From positions 137,451 through 163,320 of the forward strand of contig DKIT01000045.1 in NCBI GenBank assembly GCA_002454415.1: 25,870 nucleotides of DNA, written 5' to 3'. Position numbers and translations under genes: made by a program. The stretch is from Sphingobacterium sp. UBA6711 (GTDB taxonomy: Bacteria; Bacteroidota; Bacteroidia; Sphingobacteriales; Sphingobacteriaceae). Within the stretch, counting starts at the first letter, position 1. Every line of letters begins with the position of its first letter. A model generated the notes under the pieces. The model did not search any database and was not told where the DNA came from. It was given only the letters and a program-made list of their open reading frames with translations. Positions 13,993 through 21,312 of the stretch are shown here, in pieces.

Positions 13993-15093
13993 ATGGACAG
14001 TCAATTAAGGGATATTTTTTTTCAATTGTTACGCATTGGATTGTGGGGAAAGGGTAAGCTTTCAGTAGCAGAGCCACTGACAGAAAATGATTGGGGAACA
14101 ATCCGTAAATATGCCGTTAACCATACCCTTGAAGGGATTATCTATGATAGCTTTGAGTTCCTTGAGGAAGATCAATTGCCGCCGCAGTCTTTGCGGTTAA
14201 AATGGGCTGTCCGCGTTGATCAGATTGAACGCCATAATGAAAAGATGAATACTGTCATTGCAGAACAGTTTTCCTTGTTTACAAAAAATGACATACGCCC
14301 AATTTTGCAAAAGGGACAGGGGGTAGCTTCGTACTACCGTATTCCAAATCACCGGATTAGCGGCGATATTGATTGGTGTTTTGAAGATGATGGGTATGGC
14401 AAAGCGAGGAGTTTTCTGAAGGAACATCATCCTGACTTTGAAGATACAGCAGGTTTTAGCCTTCATTATTATTGGAAAACCATTCATATTGAACATCACA
14501 AAAACACATTTGACTTTCGAAGCCCTTTAAAAAAAAACTATTTGAATAAACTTTTACAGGAATATAAAGATAATCAAGAAACAATATTGATCCATCAGGT
14601 TCCTGTTCGTTTACTGGCTCCAGAGCTCCAAGTTCTTCAAGTCAATATTCATATTTTGAAGCATCTAATTACTTACGGCATAAGTTTGCGTCAATTCTGC
14701 GATTCGGCGAGATTGTATTATACAGTAAGTTCTAAAATTGACGGTCAGGCATTAGAACGGATTTATCGCACCACGGGAATATTGAAATGGACTCATTTGC
14801 TTCATAAAGTATTGGTTGACTATTTAGGGATTCCGCAAACTTGTCTTCCCTATCCGTACCCCGAAGATACACAAATAGACTGGATGCTCGATGAAGTGTG
14901 GCATTCAGGAAATTTTGGTTTCAATGATGAACGATTTGAGAATGGAAAAACATCAAAATTTTTCTATCGACCAGATTCAGGAAAGCGCTTATGGCAAAAT
15001 TTCAAGCGCTATGTTAAATATGCACCACAAGAAGCTATTGCTTTCCCTATCATTCAAGCATATTCAAAGTTTTTAGGGAAAGATACGGATTAA
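13993..15093 (+). CDS. Nucleotidyltransferase-fold protein (NTP_transf_5-like)
   Basis: A 366-residue soluble protein. Its layout matches the uncharacterised nucleotidyltransferase family often found in polysaccharide loci: a helical N-terminus, then GQGVASYYRIPNHRISGDID, where the Gly-Asp-Ile-Asp-Trp near residues 124-128 supplies the two metal-binding aspartates, then HIEHHKNTFDFRSPL, and a helical C-terminal half. Family members are predicted to transfer a nucleotide or act on sugars, but substrates are unknown. It is the only plus-strand gene among the polysaccharide genes, with its own promoter, and it ends at a shared bidirectional terminator. A role in surface polysaccharide assembly is inferred from location only. 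Confidence 0.8.
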   Translation: MDSQLRDIFFQLLRIGLWGKGKLSVAEPLTENDWGTIRKYAVNHTLEGIIYDSFEFLEEDQLPPQSLRLKWAVRVDQIERHNEKMNTVIAEQFSLFTKNDIRPILQKGQGVASYYRIPNHRISGDIDWCFEDDGYGKARSFLKEHHPDFEDTAGFSLHYYWKTIHIEHHKNTFDFRSPLKKNYLNKLLQEYKDNQETILIHQVPVRLLAPELQVLQVNIHILKHLITYGISLRQFCDSARLYYTVSSKIDGQALERIYRTTGILKWTHLLHKVLVDYLGIPQTCLPYPYPEDTQIDWMLDEVWHSGNFGFNDERFENGKTSKFFYRPDSGKRLWQNFKRYVKYAPQEAIAFPIIQAYSKFLGKDTD

Positions 15094-15094
15094 A

Positions 15095-15131
15095 AGCGTA
15101 TGTCTTCCTAATGCAAAGGAAGACATGCGCT
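15095..15131. terminator. Bidirectional terminator between convergent genes
   Basis: AGCGTATGTCTTCC at 15095-15108 pairs with GGAAGACATGCGCT at 15118-15131, with a single G-T type mismatch. It lies between the stop of the plus-strand gene and the stop of the minus-strand nucleotidyltransferase, so it can serve both. Confidence 0.8.
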
Positions 15132-15139
15132 AATTCTTT

Positions 15140-16102
15140 TTAAAAGTCTAAATATAATGTTTCATCAACCAATTTCTTTTCCTTCCACAGTCTTTGCGGA
15201 TAATGTCCGTCTTTTATTAGCTGCTGAAGACTAGACTGTACCTGTTCCTTATCTTCCTTATAGGTTACACCAAACCACTTTGCATCAGTTGGTAAAACAG
15301 AAAATTGAGCAAGTCCCTGTTTGACCATATAATCAGGAATGTCGGGAATAAAAAATTCAGCCTTTGGATTTTCATGATTTTCTTCGACAAAACGAGGAAA
15401 CATCGCTCTTGCTACTTCGAATATTTTTGGCGTGAAGCCCCAAAAATTCATCGACACACGCGAATCATGTGGCAATACTGTTTCTTGATCTTGCTCCGCA
15501 TAGACAATTTGGTCATCCTTCCGATAGATATTCGTTCTTTCGGTTACACTTTGCATATGATTGGTCGCACTTAACTCACACACGCCGCGAGAGACATATC
15601 CAAAGTCGGATAGCGTATTACCAACTTCAAATCCAACTAAAGCCATCTCATCATCAGTTGCCTGATCCTGTAAGAAATTAGCCATTTTCTGAAATGCATC
15701 GAAGCCGTAAAAGTCATCCGCATTTATCACACAAAATGGTCTATCCACTTCCTGCTCCGCGCTCATGACCGCATGCCCTGTCCCCCAAGGTTTCTGACGC
15801 TCTATCACCCGATACACACCAAATTTTTGCAAGTCAAAATCCTGGTAGGCATAGGCGACTTCGATTGAATCTGGAAGCTTATCGCCCACGTTGCTTTTCA
15901 TCACATCCAAAAACTCTTCGCGAATGACAAAAACGATCTTTCCAAATCCGGCTTTTATCGCATCATAAATGGAATAATCGATAATTTTTTCACCGAAGGG
16001 GCCAAAGCTCTCCACTTGTTTGGCCGATCCATAGCGGCTGGCCATTCCAGCAGCCAAAATAACGAGTATTGGCTTCTGGCTGTTGTCTTTATTATTTAAC
16101 AT
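15140..16102 (-). CDS. Sugar-phosphate nucleotidyltransferase
   Basis: A 320-residue cytosolic protein of the RmlA/GalU/GlmU-N fold. The nucleotide-binding loop is seen at about residues 15-28 (ILAAGMASRYGSAKQV), together with a PWGTGHAV segment and a metal-binding Asp in CVINADDFYGFDAF. Such enzymes join a sugar-1-phosphate to UTP, CTP or dTTP to make an activated sugar. This subgroup is common in Bacteroidota and its exact sugar is not assigned. It starts 27 bp after glmS and is probably cotranscribed with it, which suggests amino-sugar or cell-envelope supply. It is not a close match to GalU or RmlA by eye, so no gene symbol is given. Confidence 0.8.
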   Translation of the reverse strand: MLNNKDNSQKPILVILAAGMASRYGSAKQVESFGPFGEKIIDYSIYDAIKAGFGKIVFVIREEFLDVMKSNVGDKLPDSIEVAYAYQDFDLQKFGVYRVIERQKPWGTGHAVMSAEQEVDRPFCVINADDFYGFDAFQKMANFLQDQATDDEMALVGFEVGNTLSDFGYVSRGVCELSATNHMQSVTERTNIYRKDDQIVYAEQDQETVLPHDSRVSMNFWGFTPKIFEVARAMFPRFVEENHENPKAEFFIPDIPDYMVKQGLAQFSVLPTDAKWFGVTYKEDKEQVQSSLQQLIKDGHYPQRLWKEKKLVDETLYLDF

Positions 16103-16129
16103 GATTATGTATGTATTTCCAAATGAATA

Positions 16130-17971
16130 TTATTCGACCGTAACCGACTTCGCTAAGTTGCGCGGTTTATCGACATCAATAGCACGTTCTACGCCGATGT
16201 AATACGACAGCAATTGTAGCGGTATCACAGACAATAAAGGTGCCAATATCTCGTCTGTCTGCGGAACAACCATCAGGTCTTCTGCTAAATGAAGTGCTTC
16301 TTTATCTCCTTCGGAAACGACAGCAATTAATCGACCTTTTCGAGCCTTGATTTCCTGCATATTGCTGATAATTTTCTCGTAGAACGGATCTTTTGTCGCA
16401 ATAAATACGACGGGCAATTTTTCGTCAACTAGTGCAATTGGACCGTGCTTCATTTCTGCAGCAGGATACCCTTCTGCATGAATATAGGAGATCTCTTTTA
16501 ATTTCAATGCACCTTCTAGGGCTATTGGAAAATTGTATCCCCTACCCAGATATAAAAAGTCAGTTGCTTCTCTGTACTTATCAGCGATTGCTCTTATTGT
16601 CGGTAATTGATTTTTCAATATCCAATCTACTTGATCAGGAATAGCCGTTAATCCTTTGATCAACTCTTTAAAGCGATCATCTGAGATGGTACCCTTTAAT
16701 TGTGCCAGACGCAAAGCGAAAAGTTGCAAGACCACCAATTGTGCCGTAAATGCTTTGGTACTTGCTACCCCGATTTCTGGCCCAGCATGCGTATAAGCGC
16801 CAGCATCAGACATGCGTGCGATTGAGGATCCCACTACATTTACGATACCAAAAATTGTCGCACCTTGTTTTTTAGCGTTTTCAAGGGCAACTAAAGTATC
16901 CGCGGTTTCACCACTTTGCGATATCGCCAGGATGACATCATTTTCGTCGATGATCGGATTACGATAGCGGAATTCGGATGCATATTCCACTTCAACGTTG
17001 ATACGGCAGAGTTCTTCAATAATATATTCCGCCACCAGACCTGCATGCCAGCTTGTACCGCAAGAAACGATAATAATACGGCGGGCCTTTGTTAACTTAT
17101 CCGCAATACTGTCTAACCCGCTTAACGTTACCTGTAGTTTTTCAGCATCTAAACGCCCTCGAAACGAATCAAAGATGGTCTGTGGTTGCTCAAAAATCTC
17201 TTTGAGCATAAAATGCTCATATCCACCCTTCTCAATCGCTTCGAGATCAAGGTCGAGGCGCTGTATATACGGTGTGATCGTTTCATTCCCATAATTTTTT
17301 AAAATGAGCTCTTCGGGACGAACGATAGCCATTTCATAATCATTGATATAAACTACATCTTTTGTATAGGCGAGCATAGGCGAAGCATCTGAGCCGAGAA
17401 AGTGACCTTTTTCCCCAACACCAATGACCAATGGAGAGCCTTTACGCGCAGCGATGATGGTATCTGGCAACTGAGGATCGACCAATAGAATCACATAGGC
17501 GCCCGTAACGCGTTTCAGTGCAATACGAACCGCTTCCTCTAGTGAACATTGGTTGTTCAATTGAATATCTTCAATAAAGTTCACCAATACTTCAGAGTCT
17601 GTATCGCTATGAAATTCGTAGCCTTTATGAATTAAGTCAGCTTTCAGCTGTGCATAATTTTCAATAATTCCGTTATGGATCATGGCGATATTGCCTGATT
17701 TGGAGCGATGAGGATGCGCATTACGGTCGCAAGGCTCTCCGTGGGTCGCCCAGCGTGTATGCCCAATACCAACGTGGCCATTCAAATTTTTTCCAGCGGC
17801 CTCCAGCTCGAGTGCTGCCACTTTACCTTCCTTTTTGTAAAGATTAATATTGCCCTGATCAAGCAACGCGATACCTGCGCTATCATACCCTCTATATTCT
17901 AGACGCTTGAGTCCTTCAATAAGAATTGGATAGGCCTGCTCTTGGCCTACATAACCAACGATTCCACACAT
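16130..17971 (-). CDS. glmS: Glutamine--fructose-6-phosphate aminotransferase
   Basis: A full-length 613-residue GlmS. The N-terminus MCGIVGYVGQ presents Cys2, the nucleophile of the glutaminase domain; GHTRWATHGEP and HNGIIENY are the standard glutaminase motifs. Two SIS isomerase domains follow (CGTSWHAGLV and SQSGETADT; YLGRGYNFPIALEGALKLKE), ending in KPRNLAKSVTVE. It makes glucosamine-6-phosphate from fructose-6-phosphate and glutamine in the cytosol, the first step to UDP-GlcNAc for peptidoglycan, lipid A and the amino sugars made in this region. I see no glmS ribozyme-like sequence in the 220 bp upstream, as expected outside Firmicutes. It is followed by a sugar nucleotidyltransferase gene. 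Confidence 0.97.
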   Translation of the reverse strand: MCGIVGYVGQEQAYPILIEGLKRLEYRGYDSAGIALLDQGNINLYKKEGKVAALELEAAGKNLNGHVGIGHTRWATHGEPCDRNAHPHRSKSGNIAMIHNGIIENYAQLKADLIHKGYEFHSDTDSEVLVNFIEDIQLNNQCSLEEAVRIALKRVTGAYVILLVDPQLPDTIIAARKGSPLVIGVGEKGHFLGSDASPMLAYTKDVVYINDYEMAIVRPEELILKNYGNETITPYIQRLDLDLEAIEKGGYEHFMLKEIFEQPQTIFDSFRGRLDAEKLQVTLSGLDSIADKLTKARRIIIVSCGTSWHAGLVAEYIIEELCRINVEVEYASEFRYRNPIIDENDVILAISQSGETADTLVALENAKKQGATIFGIVNVVGSSIARMSDAGAYTHAGPEIGVASTKAFTAQLVVLQLFALRLAQLKGTISDDRFKELIKGLTAIPDQVDWILKNQLPTIRAIADKYREATDFLYLGRGYNFPIALEGALKLKEISYIHAEGYPAAEMKHGPIALVDEKLPVVFIATKDPFYEKIISNMQEIKARKGRLIAVVSEGDKEALHLAEDLMVVPQTDEILAPLLSVIPLQLLSYYIGVERAIDVDKPRNLAKSVTVE

Positions 17972-18142
17972 AAGTTTAAGTTAAATTTTAATATAAGTGA
18001 TTGTTTACTGTTTTGTTTTTTTTAAGGTTGCATACGGCTTAGTGGACTATAAAATTACAAAAGATGTGCCAAAGCCATCTAATGCAAATTAACATATCAT
18101 GAATTAATCATCAAAAAGAACCCTATAGGACCCTAACGAAGA

Positions 18143-18171
18143 GAGGCCTTTCCCTAAAATGGAAAGGCCTC
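18143..18171. terminator. Hairpin after gldN
   Basis: A perfect 11-bp stem, GAGGCCTTTCC at 18143-18153 and GGAAAGGCCTC at 18161-18171, with a 7-base loop. It has no T run, but its position 21 bp past the gldN stop suggests transcription ends here. The rest of 17972-18142 shows no gene. Confidence 0.7.
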
Positions 18172-18191
18172 ACTATGCGATATGCTCCTTA

Positions 18192-19148
18192 TTACAACTT
18201 CTCAGCCGTATTTACATCATTTGATTTATTACCTTCTAGCTCCTCGGCCTTCACCCCTTTGGGATTGCTCCACAATTTCTTTTTGTAGGCATCTAGTTTT
18301 TCTTCCACTTTTTTCCCATCGAGTTGCTGACCACCATTTTCTGTCTCTTTCAGGTTCTGCAACATCCCAGGTGAAGATTCCCGTACGATGTTACTTGCAA
18401 ATTTATTCTGTACGAAAAAATCGTCCATGGTCATATCATAAAGCCCTTTATCCGGATCCGAAATATCGACTTGTATCAGACTATAACGCAGTTGCGGAAA
18501 ATACAACCAGAATGCCGGTGTTGCACCCACCGATTCCGCTAATTCAGCAGAAGTCGTGATATTCATTAGCGGCGCTACCCCGATGATACGTGTTTCCAGT
18601 CGACTTCGTTGTTTATCAAAAAATATATCTTCTTTAATCCGAAATTTAGTTACGCGAGCTGGGTCAAATTCATTAAGTGCCATTTTTGAATCAATCTGAT
18701 TTCCTTCACCATCAAATATAGGCACAAGTACACTATCCGCAAATCTTGCCATACCTTCTTGCGCACTTAAACGTCCTTTAAACGAATCATCATCTGGACT
18801 ATACAAGGAGAGCTTACCTTTTTCAATAGCTTTCATCACGACCTCGATCAAAGAGTTCCCTGGAATAGCCAAGATACTATTCTTTTCATCTTTTAGATCG
18901 ATATCCCGCCATACGCGCTTGTAAAAGCGAATGTTCTTTTTATTTACCTCTGGATAAGCAAAAGGCACAGCATCTTCCATACTGTTTACTTGATAGAACC
19001 CATCCGTTGTTGGAATCGTATCCTGAATAACTTCTTGGGCTAGGGCTCCGTTTAATGTATCAGGAATTACATTTTCTTGCGCAGTGACAGTTCCTATGCC
19101 TAAGATCATCAAAACTGTCGTCAATATTTTTATGTCCATCACTTTCAA
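18192..19148 (-). CDS. gldN: Type IX secretion / gliding protein GldN (PorN)
   Basis: A 318-residue exported protein with a signal peptide ending near residue 24 (GTVTAQ). The typical GldN features are present: KNIRFYKRVWRDIDLKDEKN near residue 75, and FRIKEDIFFDKQRSRLETRI with GVAPLM in the middle. GldN/PorN is a periplasmic partner of the GldK/PorK lipoprotein; together they form the ring under the outer membrane of the type IX secretion system. Here it follows gldK by 21 bp. The motor genes gldL and gldM, which usually lie between them, are missing from this operon. The C-terminal 60 residues are charged and look low in complexity. Confidence 0.9.
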   Translation of the reverse strand: MKVMDIKILTTVLMILGIGTVTAQENVIPDTLNGALAQEVIQDTIPTTDGFYQVNSMEDAVPFAYPEVNKKNIRFYKRVWRDIDLKDEKNSILAIPGNSLIEVVMKAIEKGKLSLYSPDDDSFKGRLSAQEGMARFADSVLVPIFDGEGNQIDSKMALNEFDPARVTKFRIKEDIFFDKQRSRLETRIIGVAPLMNITTSAELAESVGATPAFWLYFPQLRYSLIQVDISDPDKGLYDMTMDDFFVQNKFASNIVRESSPGMLQNLKETENGGQQLDGKKVEEKLDAYKKKLWSNPKGVKAEELEGNKSNDVNTAEKL

Positions 19149-19169
19149 TTTTATTTTGTGATATAAATG

Positions 19170-20465
19170 TTAATACTTACGGGTTTTACTTTGTACTGTT
19201 GGCATCTCAAAAGCAGACATCACACAACGAAAACCAATGTAAGAATGTGGCTCATAGTCTACCGAATAATTACGTGTTTCGCTATTCAGCTGTTCACCAT
19301 TATCCTTCCAAGATCCACCACGGACCACTTTACGTTTTAAGGCGTCCCCGTCTTTCGCATCCGCATCGTAAAGCAGAGCTGGGTTTAGGTCATTCACAAA
19401 AACAACTGCAGAGGGGCTATACGCATCCAATGTCCATTCCGAAACATTACCCGCCATATTATAGACACCAAAAGCATTCGGCATATACGATTTTACAGGA
19501 AGTGTAAATGTAGCACCATCCCGAGAATAAGTACCTTCCCCTTGTTTAAAGTTGACCGCCAGTTTCTTTTTACCCTCCGTACCATCAATGGTCATTCTCG
19601 AGCCCGCAATCGTATCTTGCGGATCCAATTTGCCCGAAGCTGCATATTGCCATTGTGCTTCCGTGGGCAAGCTCAGGCTCAGCTGATAACCATTAAGGTA
19701 AGAGTTTTTCAATATAGTAGCAGCCATTTCATTTGCACGCCAGTCCGTAAAGGCACGGGCCTGTCTCCAGGTGACACCTACGACCGGATAATAGTCAAAA
19801 GAAGGGTGCGTAAAATAATTGGCATCTAACGATGCAAGCTGTGCATTCGGAAAGTCTTTTGTCCAAATATCTTCTACAGGCATCACCGCGACCGTATCCG
19901 TGACATATTTCTTTTTCACATTGCCTTTAGACTGCAAGTAAGAGAAACGATATTTAATCGCTTCAGGATTGAGTGCGCGTCTATTTCCTTGCATTTCGAG
20001 CATCGGAGCAATGCGCTCTTGAATACTCGGATCATTACTTTTCCATATCGGCGATATTTTTTTGACTTTTGCCCAGTTGATGCGTTTTTGACCGACCTGT
20101 TCACCTGCAATATCTAGGAAGTATTGGTCATCATTGAGATAATCTGTGACAGCCACAGAGTCAGCTACCCAGTTGACAAACTCACGATATTGTTTATTTG
20201 TTACCTCAGCTTCATCAATAAAGAAAGCACTTACGCTGACATTCTTGCCTACATTTCCGCTATCTAAAGATCCCTTAAAAAGAATGGTACCCGATGGAAT
20301 ATAGACCATCCCAGGAGGAGGGGGCAACTTACCGCCTTTGAAAGCATTTACTTTTGGAGCTTTGTACATTGCTGTATTGGATTTACACGCAGTAAAGCCT
20401 ATTAGGATTGCTAAAGAAAAAAGCCCCAGGAAGCGATTGCCATTGTAACTTTTTAGTATATTCAT
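19170..20465 (-). CDS. gldK: Type IX secretion lipoprotein GldK (PorK)
   Basis: A 431-residue outer-membrane lipoprotein. The signal peptide ends in GFTAC with the lipidated Cys at residue 27. The rest is a formylglycine-generating-enzyme (SUMF1-like) fold: PPPPGMVYIPSGTILFKGS near residue 48, FFIDEAEVTNKQYREFVNWV, PVVGVTWRQARAFTDWRANE, GVYNMAGNVSEWTLDAY, and a C-terminal VVRGGSWKDNGEQ followed by GFRCVMS. GldK proteins keep the fold without oxidase activity and build the periplasmic ring with GldN. GldJ is a close relative; size and the adjacent gldN favour GldK. It sits 27 bp after a beta-barrel gene and 21 bp before gldN. Confidence 0.88.
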   Translation of the reverse strand: MNILKSYNGNRFLGLFSLAILIGFTACKSNTAMYKAPKVNAFKGGKLPPPPGMVYIPSGTILFKGSLDSGNVGKNVSVSAFFIDEAEVTNKQYREFVNWVADSVAVTDYLNDDQYFLDIAGEQVGQKRINWAKVKKISPIWKSNDPSIQERIAPMLEMQGNRRALNPEAIKYRFSYLQSKGNVKKKYVTDTVAVMPVEDIWTKDFPNAQLASLDANYFTHPSFDYYPVVGVTWRQARAFTDWRANEMAATILKNSYLNGYQLSLSLPTEAQWQYAASGKLDPQDTIAGSRMTIDGTEGKKKLAVNFKQGEGTYSRDGATFTLPVKSYMPNAFGVYNMAGNVSEWTLDAYSPSAVVFVNDLNPALLYDADAKDGDALKRKVVRGGSWKDNGEQLNSETRNYSVDYEPHSYIGFRCVMSAFEMPTVQSKTRKY

Positions 20466-20492
20466 TATTTTTCTATTTAGATTTTAAACTGC

Positions 20493-21185
20493 CTATTTAC
20501 GATTGAAAAGTGCATATTTCACTCCCACAGAAGCAAAACCGTATTGATCATTATTTTTATTCACGATACCATCGAGATTATCGTTGAATGTCAGCGTATG
20601 CTGATAGTTGACATTTATAGCCCATTGTGGTCCATAGAGAGATCTTCCAAACGGAATATCTAAGCCTATATTTAATGGCAATACGAAATGGATTTCGCCT
20701 AAATCGTTAGCTAGTTCTCCTCCCAGATTTGTAATCCCATTAATATATTCAGATGAAAAGTTTCTTTCAATACGATTTTTCACCAAACCAGCTCCGGCTC
20801 CTAAATAAATATTGGAGACAATACGTGAAAGCATACTGGACTGGAGAGTATAGTAGCTATAATTCTTTGCACCGTCCAAAAATTGTCCGATCCGAACTTT
20901 CCCATTAATATTCCCTGCAAAGTATCGATTCTTGAAATTACTATTATAAGCATTTCCAACCAAGGAACCTTTTTCACCGTGTAAACCAACAGAAATGAAT
21001 GGAGTAATGAGGTAATCCAATTCACCATAAAAAGCAAGTTTTGATTCGGCATTTCCTAAATCTGTTAGATTAAAAGTTCCACCTGCGCCAGCCCCTATAC
21101 TAATTGGTCTAGAAAATTGAGCCGACACCGGTACAGCCATTAAACATAAAAGTCCAATAAAACTAATAAATAGAAGTTTTTTCAT
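20493..21185 (-). CDS. Outer-membrane beta-barrel protein
   Basis: A 230-residue exported protein. The signal peptide ends near VPVSAQ at residue 22. The mature part has alternating hydrophobic strands and Gly-rich turns (SIGAGAGGTFNLTD, IYLGAGAGLVKNRI), ending in an aromatic-rich strand (YGFASVGVKYALFNRK), the pattern of an outer-membrane barrel of about eight to ten strands. It is the first gene of a unit with gldK and gldN. In Porphyromonas the barrel porP precedes porK-porL-porM-porN, so this gene stands in porP's place, yet it is shorter than PorP/SprF (about 300 residues) and shows no clear similarity. It may be a partner of the ring or a separate protein. Confidence 0.8.
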   Translation of the reverse strand: MKKLLFISFIGLLCLMAVPVSAQFSRPISIGAGAGGTFNLTDLGNAESKLAFYGELDYLITPFISVGLHGEKGSLVGNAYNSNFKNRYFAGNINGKVRIGQFLDGAKNYSYYTLQSSMLSRIVSNIYLGAGAGLVKNRIERNFSSEYINGITNLGGELANDLGEIHFVLPLNIGLDIPFGRSLYGPQWAINVNYQHTLTFNDNLDGIVNKNNDQYGFASVGVKYALFNRK

Positions 21186-21223
21186 TTGGTTGAGTGTATT
21201 AAATTGATAATAGAACGACTAAG

Positions 21224-21241
21224 AATAAATAAATAAATAAT
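21224..21241. repeat. Short AATA tetranucleotide repeat
   Basis: About four and a half copies of AATA, some 40 bp upstream of the beta-barrel gene start, inside its presumed promoter region. Its length could change by slippage. Confidence 0.6.
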
Positions 21242-21243
21242 GT

Positions 21244-21276
21244 AAAAATCCCAAGTCACTTCTTTGACTTGGGATT
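21244..21276 (-). terminator. Terminator of the capsule export operon
   Basis: A perfect 12-bp stem (AATCCCAAGTCA at 21247-21258 and TGACTTGGGATT at 21265-21276) with a 6-base loop, followed on the minus strand by a T run. It lies 37 bp after the stop of the tyrosine kinase gene and separates it from the gldK unit. Confidence 0.88.
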
Positions 21277-21312
21277 CAACAACAATAAGGCCAAAATCTA
21301 TAAATTATAGAT

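Noticed and set aside
17972..18142. Possible riboswitch or ribozyme upstream of glmS
   Set aside because: No conserved core or extended pairing is visible, and the glmS ribozyme is known from Firmicutes and not from this phylum.
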